Assembly (NCBI RefSeq): GCF_000686845.1
Contig: NZ_KK366025.1
Location: 41,395-105,394 of the forward strand
Direction: 5' to 3'
Source of the DNA: Paenibacillus sp. UNC451MF
GTDB lineage: Bacteria; Bacillota; Bacilli; Paenibacillales; NBRC-103111
Length of the DNA: 64,000 nucleotides
Below, piece after piece: positions 49,128-58,164 of the stretch. Every line of letters begins with the position of its first letter. The first letter of the stretch is position 1. The translations under genes were made by a program, and so were the position numbers. A model generated the notes under the pieces. The model searched no databases, was not told where the DNA came from, and saw only the letters and a list, made by a program, of their open reading frames with translations.

Positions 49128-50084
49128 ATGAACATTGTTGTACTGGATGGATATACTCTAAATCCTGGAGACTTGAGCTGGGAACGGTTAGAACAAATGG
49201 GTTCGCTGACTGTATACGATCGCACAGCTCCCGAGCTTATCGTAGAACGCGCTATTCATGCTGAGATCGTATTAACTAACAAAACACCTCTTACGGCTGC
49301 CACGCTGGAGAAGCTTCCAAACCTTCGTTATATAGCTGTCCTAGCGACGGGCTATAATATTGTAGATATCCATGCTGCTCGCGAGAAAGGCATTCCGGTC
49401 TCCAACGTCCCTACTTACGGAACCCAATCTGTAGCACAGTTCGTCTTTGCAATGATTCTTGAGCTGTGCCACAACATCGGACGTCATGATGCAGCCGTGA
49501 GAGCGGGAGATTGGTCCAACAGTATCGACTTCTGCTTTACGAAATCCCCTTTAATCGAATTATCCGGCAAAACCATCGGCTTGATCGGGCTCGGGAAAAT
49601 CGGCACTCAGACAGCACGTATCGCAACTGCAATGGACATGCGCGTACTAGCCGTAGGAAGCGGGCGCAGCCGTCCACAACCAATGGAAGGCGTTGAATGG
49701 ACGGATATGGAGACGTTATTGAAAGAATCGGATATTGTCAGCCTTCACTGCCCATTGACGCCGGATACCGAGCAGTTAATAAACCGTCAGCGTCTAAGTT
49801 GGATGAAACCATCGGCTTTTTTGATCAATACATCCCGTGGAGGTTTGATTCAAGAGCAAGACTTGGCTGATGCGCTGAATGAACAAGCTATCGCAGGTGC
49901 TGCGCTGGACGTGCTCTCTGTAGAGCCCCCTTCAGCTAATAATCCGCTATTATCAGCGAGAAACTGCATCATTACCCCTCACATTGCATGGGCAACACAG
50001 GAAGCACGGGCAAGGCTTATGGAAACGTCTGCTGATAACGTGTCAGCTTTCCTAGAAGGCCGTCCCGTGAATGTTGTCAATTGA
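49128..50084 (+). CDS. D-2-hydroxyacid dehydrogenase (glycerate/hydroxypyruvate type)
   Basis: A 318-residue NAD-dependent dehydrogenase. The nucleotide-binding loop reads GLIGLGKIGTQTA near residue 150, and the catalytic residues are Arg in INTSRGGLIQ, Glu in LDVLSVEPP and His in ITPHIAWATQEAR. The ITPHIAWAT segment and the N-terminal VVLDGYTLNPGDLSWE are typical of glycerate dehydrogenases (HprA-like). The ATG at 49128 has AAGGAGG ten bases upstream; a frame beginning at 49086 contains the -10 box TATAAT (49082-49087) and so cannot be the start. Confidence 0.88.
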   Translation: MNIVVLDGYTLNPGDLSWERLEQMGSLTVYDRTAPELIVERAIHAEIVLTNKTPLTAATLEKLPNLRYIAVLATGYNIVDIHAAREKGIPVSNVPTYGTQSVAQFVFAMILELCHNIGRHDAAVRAGDWSNSIDFCFTKSPLIELSGKTIGLIGLGKIGTQTARIATAMDMRVLAVGSGRSRPQPMEGVEWTDMETLLKESDIVSLHCPLTPDTEQLINRQRLSWMKPSAFLINTSRGGLIQEQDLADALNEQAIAGAALDVLSVEPPSANNPLLSARNCIITPHIAWATQEARARLMETSADNVSAFLEGRPVNVVN

Positions 50085-50235
50085 GCATATGAAGCTTTAC
50101 ACGGACTGCCGAGTCACGTCATTCGCTCATTGATCTACTTAACTAAAAGTAACTAGATATGCTAAAGTTGCGTACTTCTCCCCTTAGAGGATTGAAGGTA
50201 TAATAGCTCCAGTAAACAAGGAGAGGATGAGGTTC

Positions 50236-51210
50236 ATGAAATACAGACGTGTGGGAGCGAGCGGTTTAAAAGTAAGCGAGATTGCATTGGGAAGCTGGCT
50301 GACCTATGGAACTGCTGCAGAGCAGAAAGCAGCGGATGCCTGCATCAACAAGGCATTTGAATGCGGTATCAATTTCTTCGATACAGCGAATGCTTATAAT
50401 CGTGGCGAGGGAGAAAAGGCTATCGGTGCGGCCTTGAAGCCTTATGAAAGATCAAGCTACGTGCTTTCTACCAAAGTCTATTTTCCAATGGGACAAGGTC
50501 CTAATGACCGCGGATTATCCCGTAAACATATTAAAGAGCAGTGCGAAGCCAGCCTAAAACGACTTGGCGTTGACTATGTCGATTTGTATTTCTGCCACCG
50601 CCATGATGATCAGACCCCTATGGAAGAAACATTGCGTGCGTTGGACGATCTTCAAACGGAAGGTAAAATATTGTATGCAGCAGTCAGTGAATGGAGTGCA
50701 GCACAAATAACAAAGGCAGTCGGAATTGGACAGCAGTTAAGATTGCGTCCATTGATTTCGAACCAGCCTATTTACAATATGTTCGAGCGTTATATTGAAC
50801 GTGAAGTGCTGCCGGTTTCGACAGCTGCCGGATTGGGTCAAATCGTCTTTTCGCCTCTTGCCCAGGGCATTTTGACAGGTAAATATAAATCGGCTCAGCA
50901 GCTGCCCGCGGACAGCAGAGCCGCGAACAGCTCCGTGAACCATGTCATTAAAAGTTATCTTCAAGACCAAGTTCTGTTATGTGTACAGGAGCTTGATCAA
51001 TTGGCGCAGCAGCTTGATGTGAAGCTTTCCCAACTAGCACTAGCCTGGGTGCTCAGACAACCAGGCGTCAGCTCCGCTTTGATCGGTGCAAGCAACCCGC
51101 AGCAAATTGAGGAAAATGTTAAAGCGGTAGACATTACACTGCAGCAGAATACGTTAGATGAAATTGAACGCATATTGAAGCAAGTCGCCGGATTTGCTCC
51201 TCTTCGCTAG
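50236..51210 (+). CDS. Aldo/keto reductase (Kv-beta/YghZ-like)
   Basis: A 324-residue NADPH-dependent (alpha/beta)8-barrel reductase. The catalytic tetrad is recognisable: Asp and Tyr in FFDTANAYNRGEGEKAIG, Lys in VLSTKVYF and His in LYFCHRHD. The C-terminal cofactor segment reads ALIGASNPQQIEENVKAV. It belongs to the branch related to potassium-channel beta subunits and YghZ, which reduce methylglyoxal and other aldehydes. A -10 box TATAAT-like (GGTATAATAG, near 50198-50205) precedes it. The gene ends nine bases before a large palindromic element. Confidence 0.9.
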   Translation: MKYRRVGASGLKVSEIALGSWLTYGTAAEQKAADACINKAFECGINFFDTANAYNRGEGEKAIGAALKPYERSSYVLSTKVYFPMGQGPNDRGLSRKHIKEQCEASLKRLGVDYVDLYFCHRHDDQTPMEETLRALDDLQTEGKILYAAVSEWSAAQITKAVGIGQQLRLRPLISNQPIYNMFERYIEREVLPVSTAAGLGQIVFSPLAQGILTGKYKSAQQLPADSRAANSSVNHVIKSYLQDQVLLCVQELDQLAQQLDVKLSQLALAWVLRQPGVSSALIGASNPQQIEENVKAVDITLQQNTLDEIERILKQVAGFAPLR

Positions 51211-51218
51211 TCCCACTT

Positions 51219-51496
51219 GTAGTGCAAAAAGGATCCGCTAACACGGATCCTGTGTTTGTCGAGAAACCTATTTCTCCCAGAAATTTGCTATATGGGTAGG
51301 TGGGGTATGCCTCGGAAGAGCGAAAGCGTCCGCCTTTGTTCTTGGGAAATCCCCGTTGTTAAGCGAATAAATTGAAAATTTCCCAAGAACAACAGCGGCT
51401 GGAGGGACATACCCCACCGGAGCATACTAGCAATATTTCAAGTTTATGGGTTTCTCGTCAAACTGGATCCGCTAAAGCGGATCCAGTTTGCACTAC
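51219..51496. repeat. 278-bp interrupted palindrome (MITE-like or structured element)
   Basis: The left end GTAGTGCAAA (51219-51228) is repeated inverted at the right end (TTTGCACTAC, 51487-51496). Reading inwards, both arms share GGATCCGCT...GGATCC hairpins, CGAGAAACC, a TTGCTA block, GGTGGGGTATG and TTCTTGGGAAAT, leaving a centre of only about 27 bases. The arms are about 125 bases each and imperfect. The outer GGATCC hairpins can act as terminators for the two converging genes. The stop codon of the dehydratase gene (51493-51495) lies inside the right end. Confidence 0.75.
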
Positions 51497-53472
51497 TCCA
51501 CCTTATTTAACGCTTTTTTGCCCGCTTCCAGTACGGCGAGGATGCGTTCTACATCATACACACTACCAGCCCACGTGCCTCCGCTGACGGACTGCAATGC
51601 AGCCCACAACCGCGTATCGTCAGGCAGCCTCGGATCTGCCGCCAACTTGGGATTAGGATCCCGAGCTGCCAGCACCTTTGCTCCTTCCTCCGGAGTCAAC
51701 AACATTTCTCCGTGTCCTATAAAATGGATGCTTCCTTCCAGGCGAATCCGGTCAATCTTAATATCAATCATATCCCCGTCTCGAAGCTTTCCTATAGGGC
51801 CCCCAACAAGTGCTTCCGGACCTACATGTCCGATGCAGGCACCCGTCGATACGCCTGAGAATCTTGCATCGGTAATTAACGACACCCGTTTGCCGAACGG
51901 TAAATGCTTTAAAGCCGACGTCAGTTGATACGTCTCCTCCATCCCTGTTCCGGACGGTCCGCGTCCTATCAGCACCATAATGTCTCCTGCCTCAATACCA
52001 CCTTGTTTGATGGCGGCAATGGCATCCTTTTCCGAGGTAAATACTTTGGCTTTGCCCATATGTCGGTATACGCCGTCTTCACTAACCACAGAAGGATCAA
52101 TAGCCGTGGATTTAATCACGGAGCCTTCAGGCGCTAGATTGCCAATAGGAAACGTAATGGTAGAGGTGAGTCCTCGTTCGTGTGCTTTTTGAGGATTCAT
52201 AATGACATCATCAGGATCTATTCCGTCTTGCGCCAGAAGCCTGCTTCTCATTCGTCTCCGTCGCTCACTCTGCTCCCACCAATCCAACACAGAGCCTATC
52301 GTTTCACCCGTTACCGTCAGTGCTTGTTCCTCAAGCACCCCCAAACGGCGTAGATGGAGCATCACTTCCTGCACACCGCCGGCCAGAAACACTCGGACAG
52401 TCGGATGATAATCCGGTCCATTCGGAAGCACGCTGACAAGTCTTGGGACAGTGCGGTTTATCCGAATCCATTCTTGTACGGTCGGAGTAGTCAGACCTGC
52501 AGCATGAGCAAAGGCTGGAATATGCAGCAGCAGATTCGTGGAACCTCCAAATGCCGCATGAACAATCATCGCGTTATGGATAGCCGCGTCGGTCAAAATA
52601 TGTTTCATATGAATTCCCTTATTGTCCATTAACATCAGGGCACGGGCTGATTGCCTGGCCATTTCACTCCATATTGGCTGTCCCGACGGGGCGAGGGCGG
52701 CATGGGGGACGGTCATTCCCATCGCTTCGGCCACCACCTGCGAAGTCGCTGCCGTTCCAAGGAACTGACAGCCTCCACCAGGTGTTGCACATGCACGGCA
52801 GCCAAGATCAGCAGCTTCTTCCAATGTCATCTCGCCGTTAGCATATCGCGCACCGATAGTCTGTATTTTTCCCGCATCCTCTCCTTCGGTCGGCGGCAGA
52901 GTGACGCCTCCCGGCACTATAATACAGGGAAGCTCATGCATTTCTGCAAGAGCCATCATCATAGCGGGGAGCCCCTTGTCGCAGGTCGCTACTCCCATAA
53001 CGCCTCTTCGCGTAGGGAGAGAACGAATCAGGCGCTTGAACACAATGGAGGCATCATTGCGATAGGGCAAAGAATCAAACATTCCCTCCGTTCCTTGGGT
53101 ACGCCCATCGCATGGATCGCTGACATAACCGGCAAAAGGAATGCCACCACTCCTGGTGATTTCTTCTGCGGCCGCCTGCATTAACAAGCCGACCTCCCAA
53201 TGTCCGGTATGGTAGCCCAAGGCTACAGCGCTTCCGTCTTCCTTTCGAATGCCACCTTGTGTACTTAAAAGCAAATACTGATGACCATTCAATTTAGATG
53301 GAGTCCATCCCATACCCACATTTTGTGAAAGGCCAAACAGCTCCCCGCTCGGCGAGTTCATCAGCATTTCTGAGGTCAACGGCAGCGATCCTGCTGGCCC
53401 CTGCGCATGTGTCTTTACAGCAAACCATTCCTCTTTGTCTTCACCCATCATATCGTTCAATACATTAGTCAT
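51493..53472 (-). CDS. IlvD/Edd-family dehydratase, YjhG/YagF (D-xylonate dehydratase) type
   Basis: An iron-sulfur dehydratase of 659 residues, the length of the YjhG/YagF subgroup. Cluster-ligand candidates are in [37 protein letters not shown] and [14 protein letters not shown]. Family members convert D-xylonate or related sugar acids to 2-keto-3-deoxy acids. The ATG at 53472 has AGAGGG upstream; a frame up to 53508 has no binding site. A perfect catabolite-repression (cre) box lies 40 bases upstream, so the gene should be shut off by glucose through CcpA. Downstream of gntR, separated by a terminator. The 3' end abuts the palindromic element. Confidence 0.88.
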   Translation of the reverse strand: MTNVLNDMMGEDKEEWFAVKTHAQGPAGSLPLTSEMLMNSPSGELFGLSQNVGMGWTPSKLNGHQYLLLSTQGGIRKEDGSAVALGYHTGHWEVGLLMQAAAEEITRSGGIPFAGYVSDPCDGRTQGTEGMFDSLPYRNDASIVFKRLIRSLPTRRGVMGVATCDKGLPAMMMALAEMHELPCIIVPGGVTLPPTEGEDAGKIQTIGARYANGEMTLEEAADLGCRACATPGGGCQFLGTAATSQVVAEAMGMTVPHAALAPSGQPIWSEMARQSARALMLMDNKGIHMKHILTDAAIHNAMIVHAAFGGSTNLLLHIPAFAHAAGLTTPTVQEWIRINRTVPRLVSVLPNGPDYHPTVRVFLAGGVQEVMLHLRRLGVLEEQALTVTGETIGSVLDWWEQSERRRRMRSRLLAQDGIDPDDVIMNPQKAHERGLTSTITFPIGNLAPEGSVIKSTAIDPSVVSEDGVYRHMGKAKVFTSEKDAIAAIKQGGIEAGDIMVLIGRGPSGTGMEETYQLTSALKHLPFGKRVSLITDARFSGVSTGACIGHVGPEALVGGPIGKLRDGDMIDIKIDRIRLEGSIHFIGHGEMLLTPEEGAKVLAARDPNPKLAADPRLPDDTRLWAALQSVSGGTWAGSVYDVERILAVLEAGKKALNKVE

Positions 53473-53511
53473 AGAACACACCCTCTTTGCCATTTGTAAA
53501 ATCTTCAATTC

Positions 53512-53527
53512 AAGAATGCGCTTTCAT
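53512..53527 (-). promoter_or_regulatory. cre site (CcpA operator)
   Basis: The minus strand reads ATGAAAGCGCATTCTT, matching every fixed position of the Bacillus cre consensus WTGNAANCGNWNNCWW. It lies between the gntR terminator and the dehydratase start. Confidence 0.75.
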
Positions 53528-53535
53528 TTGTTAAG

Positions 53536-53561
53536 AATAAAAATGCCTTAGTCAAGGCATT
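53536..53561 (-). terminator. Terminator after gntR
   Basis: On the minus strand AATGCCTT-gact-AAGGCATT is followed by TTTATT. Confidence 0.8.
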
Positions 53562-53571
53562 CCGCATAAGC

Positions 53572-54258
53572 TTACTTAAAATAGGTTGGATATTTCTCCT
53601 TCAGCTGCGTTTGGTTGATATCCAACATACTGAGGTGCTCCTTCATAATTCCTTCAGCTTCATCGCCGTTATTATTACGAATGGCTTGAACAATGCCCTG
53701 GTGCTGATTTAGAATGCTCTCCCAATCCGTATTAGAGGCTAACCGCAAAAAACGAATCCGGTTGTAATGAGTACTCATTTGCTGGATCATGCTCCAAGTC
53801 CGGATTTTACCACAGCCGGTAATTATGGCTTTATGAAACTCTTCATCGAGTTCGAACAATCTTTCGTAATTTTGCTCCGATGCGCAGAGCTGCTGCAGGT
53901 TAAGCAAATTCTGCAGATGCATCACCTGCTCGGCGCTTAGCACCATGCATGCCTCACGAACGACCGCTGTTTCCAATGTTTCCCGAATGAACCTGGACTC
54001 CTCGACATGCTGCATATCAATCAGCGATATAAAAGATCCTTTTTGCGGGACTGTCTCGATCAGTTCCTCTTGCGATAGCCGGACAAAAGCTTCACGAATC
54101 GGTGTTCTGCTGACTTGAAGCATTTCTATGACATCTTTTTCCGAAATAAACCGGCCGGGCTCGAGGCGCAATTCCATAATATTTTTCTTAAGTGTCTGAT
54201 GGACGTAATCCCGGATGAGTCCCTTATTCCCTTGCAGTGCATCTACATGAAGTTCCAT
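53572..54258 (-). CDS. GntR-family (FadR subfamily) regulator
   Basis: A 228-residue repressor with an N-terminal winged helix (about 15-75; RFISEKDVIEMLQVSRTPIR, then EAFVRLSQEELI) and a C-terminal all-helical FCD ligand domain (about 85-215) with metal-binding His residues (DEEFHKAI and HQGIVQAIRN). FCD regulators of this type usually sense sugar acids or other small carboxylates, which suits the neighbouring sugar-acid dehydratase. An operator matching the FadR-subfamily pattern lies 20 bases before the start. It sits between the sulfatase and dehydratase genes and probably controls both flanks. Confidence 0.88.
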   Translation of the reverse strand: MELHVDALQGNKGLIRDYVHQTLKKNIMELRLEPGRFISEKDVIEMLQVSRTPIREAFVRLSQEELIETVPQKGSFISLIDMQHVEESRFIRETLETAVVREACMVLSAEQVMHLQNLLNLQQLCASEQNYERLFELDEEFHKAIITGCGKIRTWSMIQQMSTHYNRIRFLRLASNTDWESILNQHQGIVQAIRNNNGDEAEGIMKEHLSMLDINQTQLKEKYPTYFK

Positions 54259-54277
54259 CTGTTTCCTCCGAAGTATC

Positions 54278-54288
54278 TAGTATTACTA
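54278..54288. promoter_or_regulatory. FadR-subfamily GntR operator
   Basis: TAGTATTACTA fits the pattern TNGTNNNACNA known for FadR-type GntR proteins and is a near-perfect palindrome. It lies just upstream of the gntR start, so autoregulation is likely. Confidence 0.6.
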
Positions 54289-54345
54289 ATATAACAAGAA
54301 CCCTATAAGGAAACAAGGCAGCGGGACTCGTCCGATTCAGAACAA

Positions 54346-54408
54346 TCAGATATATCCGTTAGCAAGCCAACCTCCGTCGGCTTTCAAAATAATTCCCGTA
54401 AAGTCATT
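54346..54408 (-). pseudogene. C-terminal remnant of a short-chain dehydrogenase
   Basis: On the minus strand this stretch encodes NDFTGIILKADGGWLANGYI followed by TGA. The pattern TG-x-x-x-x-x-DGGW-x-A-x-G is the C-terminal end of an SDR oxidoreductase. Nothing recognisable as the rest of the protein precedes it, so the gene was deleted except for its last 20 codons. Confidence 0.5.
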
Positions 54409-54411
54409 TAA

Positions 54412-54445
54412 AAGAAAAAAGGAGCAGGCATGTTCCCCCCTCCTT
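54412..54445 (-). terminator. Terminator after the sulfatase gene
   Basis: On the minus strand AAAGGAG pairs with CTCCTTT, followed by TTTCTTTT. It ends the long sulfatase/ABC operon. Confidence 0.6.
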
Positions 54446-54452
54446 TCCATTT

Positions 54453-55844
54453 TCACACTATCGCATTATGCAGCAATTGGTTTCGCATCCATTCATTTTG
54501 CACCAATCCATCGCCTTCAGCTTCCAAGCGCTCGTATAACCAGACCCGGTATTGGGCGACAAGCTCCTTGCAGGCCGGATCATGAATACGATTCGTCAGT
54601 TCATAAGGGTCCTGGTCCAAGTCGTAAAGCTCATCCATATCGGTCGTATTCCAAATGTACTTCCATTGTTTTGTGCGAAGCATCCTCTGGGTATATAGTC
54701 CAAACTGCTGCCCGTTATAAGTGGAGACGATGCTCTTTCTCCAATCAGGCACTTCTTCTCCCTCTAACAGAGGGATTAGCGAACGGCCAGGGAAGAAGGA
54801 CGGGACAGGCAGCTCCAACAGCTCAAGTATTGTGGGCGGCAAATCCAGCATATTGCTTATGAAGGAGTCGCACCTCGTCCCTCCTTGTCGAATCAGAGGG
54901 GGGTATTTAATGATAAAAGGAACTTTGACGACATCGTCATATAAAATATAATGCTTATCCATCATCCTATGGGAGCCGCACATATCCCCGTGATCAGACG
55001 TAAAGATGACCATCGTGTCCTCAGCTGCACCTGATTTGTCCAAAGTCCGAAGAACCTTGCCGATTGCATCATCGGCCTGACTGATCATGCCATAATACCG
55101 GGCAACGATAGGCGCCCAGTCCTCCCATGTAAAAGTATCCACCTGCCAACTGCACAGCTGCTGTTTTTGAATATAGGGCTTGTCGTTGAATGTCTCCTCG
55201 AAACCGCCCCATTGGGGAATTGACTCGAGCGGGTACATGGATGCGAACGGCTCCGATGGGCGGCAAGGTAGGTGAGGCTCCGTAAAGTTCAATTGAATGT
55301 ACCAAGGAGCCTCTCCTGCCGTCAGCTCTCGAATGAAGCTGCACGCCTGCTCGCCCAACCAGTGGGTTTGAGCATCCTCCAGCGGTATCGGATTTCGTTC
55401 TCCGGCGTACCCTGCCTGAAACTTGACCTCTGGATATTTCTGATTGATTAATTCCTTATAAGCTTCAAACCCGACAAAGGTATCGTAGCCATAATCCAAG
55501 GGGGTATACTGTGGATGAACATCCCATTTGCCGAGAAGCACATTTCGATACGATAGCTGCCTGAGCTCCCGTGGCCATGCGTACTCTGTAGGTTCAAGCG
55601 CCTGAACGGGCAAGCCATTCTTGAAATTCCACAGCGCCCCGAACGCTTCGGGCCTTCTGCCGTTGATTAAGGATTGCCTTGCAGGACAGCAGGTAGGTAT
55701 GGGAGTGAATGCATTCTCAAACCATATCCCTTCCGAAGCCAGCTGATCAATATTCGGCGTCTGGACCGGGTAAGCTTTGCTGTAGCCTAGGCAATCGAAG
55801 CGAAGCTGATCCAGCATAATAAATAGCACGTTGGGTGTCTTCAT
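54453..55844 (-). CDS. Sulfatase (formylglycine-dependent)
   Basis: A type I sulfatase of 463 residues in the alkaline phosphatase superfamily. The metal site begins NVLFIMLDQLRFDCLGY, and the modification motif C-x-P-x-R is complete (TCCPARQSLINGRRP, Cys52 to become formylglycine). Further metal ligands are in VIFTSDHGDMCGSH near residue 285. No signal peptide is present, so the substrate is desulfated in the cytosol after import. The activating enzyme is not in the window. The start overlaps the stop of the binding-protein gene (ATGA), linking it to the ABC importer. Confidence 0.93.
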   Translation of the reverse strand: MKTPNVLFIMLDQLRFDCLGYSKAYPVQTPNIDQLASEGIWFENAFTPIPTCCPARQSLINGRRPEAFGALWNFKNGLPVQALEPTEYAWPRELRQLSYRNVLLGKWDVHPQYTPLDYGYDTFVGFEAYKELINQKYPEVKFQAGYAGERNPIPLEDAQTHWLGEQACSFIRELTAGEAPWYIQLNFTEPHLPCRPSEPFASMYPLESIPQWGGFEETFNDKPYIQKQQLCSWQVDTFTWEDWAPIVARYYGMISQADDAIGKVLRTLDKSGAAEDTMVIFTSDHGDMCGSHRMMDKHYILYDDVVKVPFIIKYPPLIRQGGTRCDSFISNMLDLPPTILELLELPVPSFFPGRSLIPLLEGEEVPDWRKSIVSTYNGQQFGLYTQRMLRTKQWKYIWNTTDMDELYDLDQDPYELTNRIHDPACKELVAQYRVWLYERLEAEGDGLVQNEWMRNQLLHNAIV

Positions 55845-57301
55845 GGCGCTTTGATTCCATAATTATTCTCTTTGTTCCATTGATTGTCGCTCATTTTTTT
55901 CTTGACTCCGTCTACCATCAGCTTTTTTAACTCAGCCAAATATTTATCCAACGAGCTCGAGCCTTCAAGATACAGCTGGCCCAGCTTTTGATTATACTCC
56001 GTGACGTTCTTATCAACCTCTCCCGCATAAATATTCAGCTGCATCCGTTCACCGACAAACTGAAATCCCTTCAGCTTATCCGGTAGCGTAGCGTTCTCTA
56101 TAACAGGAGTGCGATATAGACTCTCCGCCAGTAGTCCCTGAACCTTCGGAGATGTCGTATAGGCTAGAAAATCGACGGCAGCCTCCATTTTCTCAGGGGC
56201 AATGGTCTTGGGAATGGCCATATTGCCCGCAGGCACGCCCCCGATCTCCATCAGCTTACCCAACGCATCCGGATGGTTCTCTTTCGTCAAATACGGCAGT
56301 GGAAAGGCAGCCATTTCGAACTTACGGGCGTTGGTTTCGAATAAAGCTTTACTTTGCCCCGACGTCCGCATCACCATAGCCGCTTTGCCGCGCAGGAACA
56401 AATCCCCCGCCGTTTCAAAATCGAGTCCGTTATAGCCTTTCGGCCAATATTTGCTCCAATTTTTGACGATTGCAAAAACATCCCGGAATGGAGCTTTCTC
56501 AATATCGATAATCCCCTGATCCACGCCTCTCGCGTATTCATTCACTTCTATAAATCCGCTTTTATCAATATCCAGCTTTCCGTACGAGCCTGCCAGCAGC
56601 TCCTCCGTCAAGATCCGGATCGTCCAGTTGTAATTATAGTCACCTGGCTTTGAATTAGGGAATGCAAAAGGCACGACATTGATTTTCAGAAGCTTTTCCT
56701 GAGCATCGAGAAACTCATTCCAAGTCTTCGGCACATTCGTAATGCCCGCCTGAGCAAATAAATCCTTATTGTACAAAACCCTTACTGAATTGACATAGTT
56801 AGGGACGCTCGCATACGTTTTATCGTCTCCAATCAACTGCTGCAAAATCGTTGGAGGAAACAACTTCTCCCAAGGCTGATCCCCGGAATAAGCCGTTTTT
56901 TGCTTGTAATAAGGAGTTAGATCGACCAGCAGTCCTTTTTTCAAATCCTCTTGGTCCCAAATATAGCGAGTTGTAAAAATATCCGGGGCTGTCTTTCCGA
57001 TCAACTGAGTCGTTACCCAAGTACGATGCTGTTCAACCCCGGCAAAGCTCTGCATTTGCAGATTTACTTTAATACCCGGATGAGAGTCCGAATAAGTTTT
57101 GGCGATGCTTTCCCATGATTTGCGTTCCGCCTCGTCCCCGTCGCTCTCGAGCATGACCATCACGTTTAAATCGATCGTTTTCCCGCTGCCGTCCGGATTA
57201 CTGCCAGCTTTAGAATTCGTATCGGCAGAGCATGCGTTGAGCAGCAGCATCCCGAAAGTCGCGGCAATTAGTGGAATCGTCCATCGTTTGCGAGCGTTCA
57301 A
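55841..57301 (-). CDS. Extracellular sugar-binding lipoprotein of the sulfatase cluster
   Basis: A family 1 solute-binding protein of about 486 residues. A signal peptide ends in lipobox LLLNAC. Mature motifs include TAPDIFTTRYIWDQEDLKKG and VRVLYNKDLFAQAGITNVPK, typical of CUT1 receptors. Translation probably begins at a TTG at 57301, six bases after GAGGTG; an ATG at 57307 sits too close to the same binding site. It is the third component of the importer encoded by the next two genes and overlaps the sulfatase gene. Confidence 0.87.
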   Translation of the reverse strand: MNARKRWTIPLIAATFGMLLLNACSADTNSKAGSNPDGSGKTIDLNVMVMLESDGDEAERKSWESIAKTYSDSHPGIKVNLQMQSFAGVEQHRTWVTTQLIGKTAPDIFTTRYIWDQEDLKKGLLVDLTPYYKQKTAYSGDQPWEKLFPPTILQQLIGDDKTYASVPNYVNSVRVLYNKDLFAQAGITNVPKTWNEFLDAQEKLLKINVVPFAFPNSKPGDYNYNWTIRILTEELLAGSYGKLDIDKSGFIEVNEYARGVDQGIIDIEKAPFRDVFAIVKNWSKYWPKGYNGLDFETAGDLFLRGKAAMVMRTSGQSKALFETNARKFEMAAFPLPYLTKENHPDALGKLMEIGGVPAGNMAIPKTIAPEKMEAAVDFLAYTTSPKVQGLLAESLYRTPVIENATLPDKLKGFQFVGERMQLNIYAGEVDKNVTEYNQKLGQLYLEGSSSLDKYLAELKKLMVDGVKKKMSDNQWNKENNYGIKAP

Positions 57302-57336
57302 TCCCATCACCTCATTTGTTCAAATCACTATAGAAG

Positions 57337-58152
57337 CTATCCTTTAACTGCCCCTGCCGTAATGCCGGATACGAATGTATTCGTTGCAAACAAAAACAAC
57401 AGCAGCAAGGGAACGGAGGATATGACATATCCTGCAAATTGCATCCCCTGCACTTGATCAAGAGGCCCATGAACACTTCCTAATGCAAGAATGATCGGTT
57501 TTACTTTGTCCCCGGAGGTAACAACCAGAGGCCATACATAATTATTCCAGCCTAACAGCGCATTGATGACCGCAACCGTTGATACAATGGGGATGGACAA
57601 GGGGAGCGCAATTTGCCAATAGATCCTCACATCACCTGCCCCGTCTACCTCTGCCACCTCAAGCAGATTGTTCGATAGCCCTTCAAAAAAGGTTCGAATC
57701 AGCATCGTCGCCATAGCGGAAGCTCCGGCCATCGGTCCGAAGATTTGCGCCCAATACGTGTTGATCAGACCGAAGTTTTTGAACAGGATGAATTGCGGAA
57801 TAAGGATAAGAAAGGAAGGCACCATCATTAGCATAATAATCAAATAGTACAGAATGCCTTTACCAAAAAAAGAAAATCGGGCGAATGCATACCCTGCCAA
57901 TGTTGAATTAACAAGCACGCAGATAATAATCCCGGACGTGATAAGAATAGAATTCCATAAATAAGGGGACAGCTGAACAAACGCTTGCACATAATTGTTC
58001 ACGTGCATTGGAAACGATGGGGACCAGAATTGATGGATGACTTGTTCGCGATATTTCAGTGAAGTAATGATCAGCATATAAAACGGAACGAGCGTCAAGA
58101 GCAGCAGTAGTGTCAGAACCGAATAGTTCGTTGCCGTACCTAACCTTCTCAT
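57337..58152 (-). CDS. Carbohydrate ABC transporter permease (MalG-like)
   Basis: An inner membrane subunit of 271 residues with six hydrophobic segments. The EAA loop is NNLLEVAEVDGAGDVRIYWQ followed by IALPLSIP near residue 160-185. The end NTFVSGITAGAVKG is typical of MalG-type CUT1 permeases. AGGAGGG lies seven bases before the ATG. It forms the translocation pore with the permease encoded 12 bases upstream. The ATPase is not encoded in the cluster. Confidence 0.9.
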   Translation of the reverse strand: MRRLGTATNYSVLTLLLLLTLVPFYMLIITSLKYREQVIHQFWSPSFPMHVNNYVQAFVQLSPYLWNSILITSGIIICVLVNSTLAGYAFARFSFFGKGILYYLIIMLMMVPSFLILIPQFILFKNFGLINTYWAQIFGPMAGASAMATMLIRTFFEGLSNNLLEVAEVDGAGDVRIYWQIALPLSIPIVSTVAVINALLGWNNYVWPLVVTSGDKVKPIILALGSVHGPLDQVQGMQFAGYVISSVPLLLLFLFATNTFVSGITAGAVKG

Positions 58153-58164
58153 GATTCATCCCTC

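Noticed and set aside
51219-51496. CRISPR array or integron attC site
   Set aside because: There are only two arms, in inverted orientation, without regularly spaced direct repeats and without an integrase gene nearby.
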